Shown one piece after another: positions 20,367 through 22,198 of a DNA stretch of 22,198 nucleotides (positions are counted from its first letter, which is position 1; each line of letters begins with the position of its first letter). Made by a program: the position numbers and the translations under genes. The notes beneath the pieces were generated by a model. The model saw only the letters and a list, made by a program, of their open reading frames with translations. It searched no databases and had not been told where the DNA came from. The stretch covers positions 1 through 22,198 of the forward strand of contig JANBQC010000478.1 in assembly GCA_027576995.1 (NCBI GenBank), read 5' to 3'. The DNA comes from Dimargaris cristalligena. Lineage: Eukaryota > Kickxellomycota > Dimargaritomycetes > Dimargaritales > Dimargaritaceae.

Positions 20367-20966
20367 GTTGCACTTGCTCATCTTAAAACAGCTTGACTGT
20401 GCGTTGCTCGCCATTTTTTTATAACCATTTCTAAATTTATAAAGCCCTTGCTTCTTTCTCACTCACTCACTCTATCCCTGACTCTCTCTTTCTATTTTAA
20501 TTGTCTGTCGTCCCTACCGTTAATTTATTACCGAACTTTACAAGTCAACTGCTCCGTGTGACATCCCCCACACACCATCTCCACTAGTCTTCGTCTCCCG
20601 CTGGCTGGTCTCATTGACCAACCCATTTGCGGATTCCATAGTGTGCGAGCCCCTGCTCGATCTACCTGTTCCGTCCTCTCTATATCACCGCCCATTTGTC
20701 TGTGTGTGTGTGTGTGTGACTCCTTCACCCAACTCGCATCTGACCTGCACAGTGCTGCTGCTACTGTCAAGCATTGGGCTATTTCCTCTGTTATTCACTC
20801 CCACATCCACCGACACGGTTTATTGGATTCAGATTCTCAATCTCCCTCTCCACTTCGAGTTAATAATCCCCGTGCTTTTTTACATTTCGCGTCCAATCAA
20901 CACCAGTGTTGGCTAAATTTACCTTGGTAGTATAGCCCGAAACCATATATCTCTCCATTGTTTACC
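20340..20966 (+). promoter_or_regulatory. Long ATG-free leader and second TATA/CT-rich start region
   Basis: In 627 nt there is no ATG in any frame; from base composition I would expect roughly six to ten. A second TATA-like string (TTTATAAA, 20436-20443) is followed by a CT-rich tract (about 20451-20510, including repeated ACTC), a common arrangement at fungal start sites. A (TG)9 run lies at 20701-20718. An in-frame TAG at 20928-20930 shows that the GATA protein cannot extend upstream without splicing. Two open frames that overlap here start at TTG and GTG and reflect lack of stops, not genes. Confidence 0.6.
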
Positions 20967-21995
20967 ATGGCCACCCAATACATGCCGATGCCCCGAATCT
21001 CGCCCCCGGCCCGGGCACCCGTGGCCCTGCCTAGCATCAAGGAACTAAGCCAGCGCGGCATTCTGCCCCCGCTTGCGACGACCACCCTGGCCCATGCATC
21101 AACAACCCCACTACCATCATCATCAACATCATCATCCCCCCAAACCTACTCGCTTCCTTCGGGTTCGCGCCCGGCTTGGTCTGCCTCCTCCCCTTCGTCA
21201 TCGCCCTTATCCCGTTCATCCCCGACGTCGCCCCAGCCCTGTTACGGCCTGTATACCCCCCCTACCTCGCCCCCGGCGACCGTGGCGCTGGGCGGTGGTC
21301 CCGCCCGCCCGGTGCACCATGCGCACAGCCAGTCCCACCCCCATTTATCCCTGGGGCGCCGCCAATCTGCCTGGCCCTACCCCCTCCCTCAGCCCCGCCA
21401 GCACCAGCACCCGCACCCACATCAGCACCAACAGCTGCCCCTGAATCACGTTTCGGGCCTGGTGGATTCGACCGCAGTCCTTAGATACGGCCCTCCCCCC
21501 GCCGTGGCCATGAATGCCGCTTCCACCGCCACCGCTGGCACTACCCCTTACTGGCATCATCGGAAGATGGCCCTCCCCACGACGACGACGGGTCCTATGA
21601 TGGTCGGTGTTGGTTGTGGCCCGACCGGGCCCTCGCCCCGGGCCACGGCGGCTCACCTGATGCGCAAATGCACCCACTGTCAGACCACCACCACCCGGGC
21701 CTGGCGCCCCGGCCCAAAGGGCAGTGCCACCTTGTGCGATCGCTGTGGTAAGAAGTACAAGCGCAAACTGGCGCACTATGGCCGGTCCGCCAGTCCGGTG
21801 GCTGACAGTCCCCCCTCCACCCGCAGTTGCCACGGCCCGCATTCTTCCCCCGTCTCCGCCCATTGTACCAGCAACATCAGCAGCAGCCCCGAGTTTTCCT
21901 CCGTCTCTTCCTTGGCCAGTGACGACCACTCCCCGCCCCCATCTGAGCCCACCTCGACACACCACCACCAGCTTTTCCTCCAACTTCTCAACTAA
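20967..21995 (+). CDS. GATA-type zinc-finger protein (342 aa), probable transcription factor
   Basis: Probably a nuclear sequence-specific DNA-binding protein. The finger is C235-X2-C238-X18-C257-X2-C260, with W and GPKG between the pairs and a basic tail, KKYKRK, as in the GATA family. The X18 spacing is the class seen in fungal Ash1-like and many plant GATA factors (established knowledge). The start is the ATG at 20967 in a good context (ACCATGGCC). It is the first ATG after more than 600 nt, and an in-frame stop lies just upstream. Residues 21-27 read LPSIKEL, a short motif resembling ones in other fungal regulators; its role is unknown. Residues about 45-90 are Ser/Pro/Thr-rich, 145-156 are a His/Gln run, and the C-terminus is Ser/Pro-rich. 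Codons strongly prefer G/C in third position, unlike the rest of the window, and no intron is needed. Oddities are LCDRCG where LCNACG is usual, and TRAW where TPLW or TPEW is usual. Targets are not inferable. Confidence 0.88.
   Translation: MATQYMPMPRISPPARAPVALPSIKELSQRGILPPLATTTLAHASTTPLPSSSTSSSPQTYSLPSGSRPAWSASSPSSSPLSRSSPTSPQPCYGLYTPPTSPPATVALGGGPARPVHHAHSQSHPHLSLGRRQSAWPYPLPQPRQHQHPHPHQHQQLPLNHVSGLVDSTAVLRYGPPPAVAMNAASTATAGTTPYWHHRKMALPTTTTGPMMVGVGCGPTGPSPRATAAHLMRKCTHCQTTTTRAWRPGPKGSATLCDRCGKKYKRKLAHYGRSASPVADSPPSTRSCHGPHSSPVSAHCTSNISSSPEFSSVSSLASDDHSPPPSEPTSTHHHQLFLQLLN
21669..21746 (+). other. GATA zinc-finger region within the CDS
   Basis: These bases encode residues 235-260, from the first to the fourth zinc-ligand cysteine. 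The Cys codons are at 21669, 21678, 21735 and 21744. The conserved Trp and Gly-Pro of the family are present. The second knuckle reads CDRC. Confidence 0.88.
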
Positions 21996-22198
21996 AGCGC
22001 CCCCTACTACTGTTCTCTCTCTATCTTCTTCGCCGCCCCTCATCTCATAACCGTGTTACTCTGCTCCAACTACTCCCTCCTATATCCTTGCGCCGCCCCG
22101 CCCCCCCCACCCAGTAAATTTAAAAGGCCAAGGCCCCCAGTTTTTGAAAGGGGTCCCCCAGTTTTTTTGGTGGCCCCTAAAAAGGCGCCAAAATAAAA
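21996..22198 (+). promoter_or_regulatory. 3' flank with polyadenylation signal and C-rich motif
   Basis: CT-rich sequence follows the stop. A C-rich block at 22096-22112 (C4, C8 and C3 tracts) is a minus-strand quadruplex or i-motif candidate. A short direct repeat, CCCCCAGTTTTT, occurs at 22134-22145 and again from 22155 with a longer T-run. AATAAA lies at 22192-22197 at the window edge and is a candidate polyadenylation signal about 200 bp past the stop. The real 3' end may lie outside the window. Confidence 0.45.

Noticed and set aside
20614..20930. Two overlapping open frames of 95-100 codons in the GATA leader
   Set aside because: They start at TTG and GTG. The leader has no ATG, and the two frames overlap. 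Kept only as a possible near-cognate-start question.
21345..22043. A 232-codon ATG-started frame on the minus strand opposite the GATA gene
   Set aside because: It lies antisense to a well-supported CDS whose strong third-position G/C preference removes stops on the other strand. Its product is Gly/Arg-rich with no domain.
21073..22050. Other plus-strand frames overlapping the GATA gene (21073-21444, 21176-21484, 21724-22050)
   Set aside because: They are Pro/His/Arg-rich out-of-frame readings of the same GC-rich sequence, with no independent support.
1..22198. Bacterial operons, CRISPR arrays or prophage genes
   Set aside because: No ribosome-binding sites with tandem genes, no regularly spaced repeats and no phage-like frames are visible. 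The window reads as eukaryotic.

Overview
The window looks eukaryotic and most likely fungal. Its one convincing intact gene codes for a single-finger GATA protein of the C-X2-C-X18-C-X2-C type, set in Ser/Pro/Thr/His-rich low-complexity sequence. In front of the gene are TATA boxes and a CT-rich tract, and the coding frame has no visible intron. The left end carries a decayed Ty3/gypsy-type integrase, which is common in fungal genomes. I cannot name the species or phylum. An early-diverging fungus would fit, but that is a guess.

Layout. (1) 1-2390: a degenerate mobile element. A pseudogene for the integrase catalytic core (442-1137, + strand) lies between two inverted copies of a ~190-bp sequence (1-192 and 1603-1790, about 85% identical by hand alignment). 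The arms carry LTR-like signals: a polyadenylation motif and a TGG primer-site-like start, plus a TATA motif beside the right arm. The left end runs out of the window. The whole block is almost free of CpG (three by eye in about 2.39 kb). CpG returns to ordinary density from about 2.4-2.8 kb. (2) About 2.65-20.3 kb: a long stretch in which I find no convincing gene. Open frames are short (152 codons at most), many lack an ATG start, and none resembles a known family. It holds G/C homopolymer runs, two strong G-quadruplex motifs (14518-14549 and 19425-19480, the second next to a (TG)12 run), a purine-rich domain at about 14.5-17.7 kb, microsatellites and several hairpins or palindromes. (3) 20.3-22.2 kb: the GATA gene. 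It has TATA boxes at 20305 and 20436, a CT-rich tract, and a leader of more than 600 nt with no ATG at all. The intronless CDS spans 20967-21995 (342 aa), and a 3' flank carries AATAAA at the window's right edge.

The mobile element and the GATA gene show no functional link. The element is dead, with an in-frame stop, the first catalytic Asp changed to Asn, and transition-biased decay. The GATA protein is presumably a nuclear DNA-binding regulator, and its unusually long upstream region and ATG-free leader suggest substantial transcriptional or translational control. Nothing here is a clear multi-gene system. The points most worth following are the inverted-repeat integrase element, the sharp CpG boundary, the ATG-free leader and the variant GATA finger.
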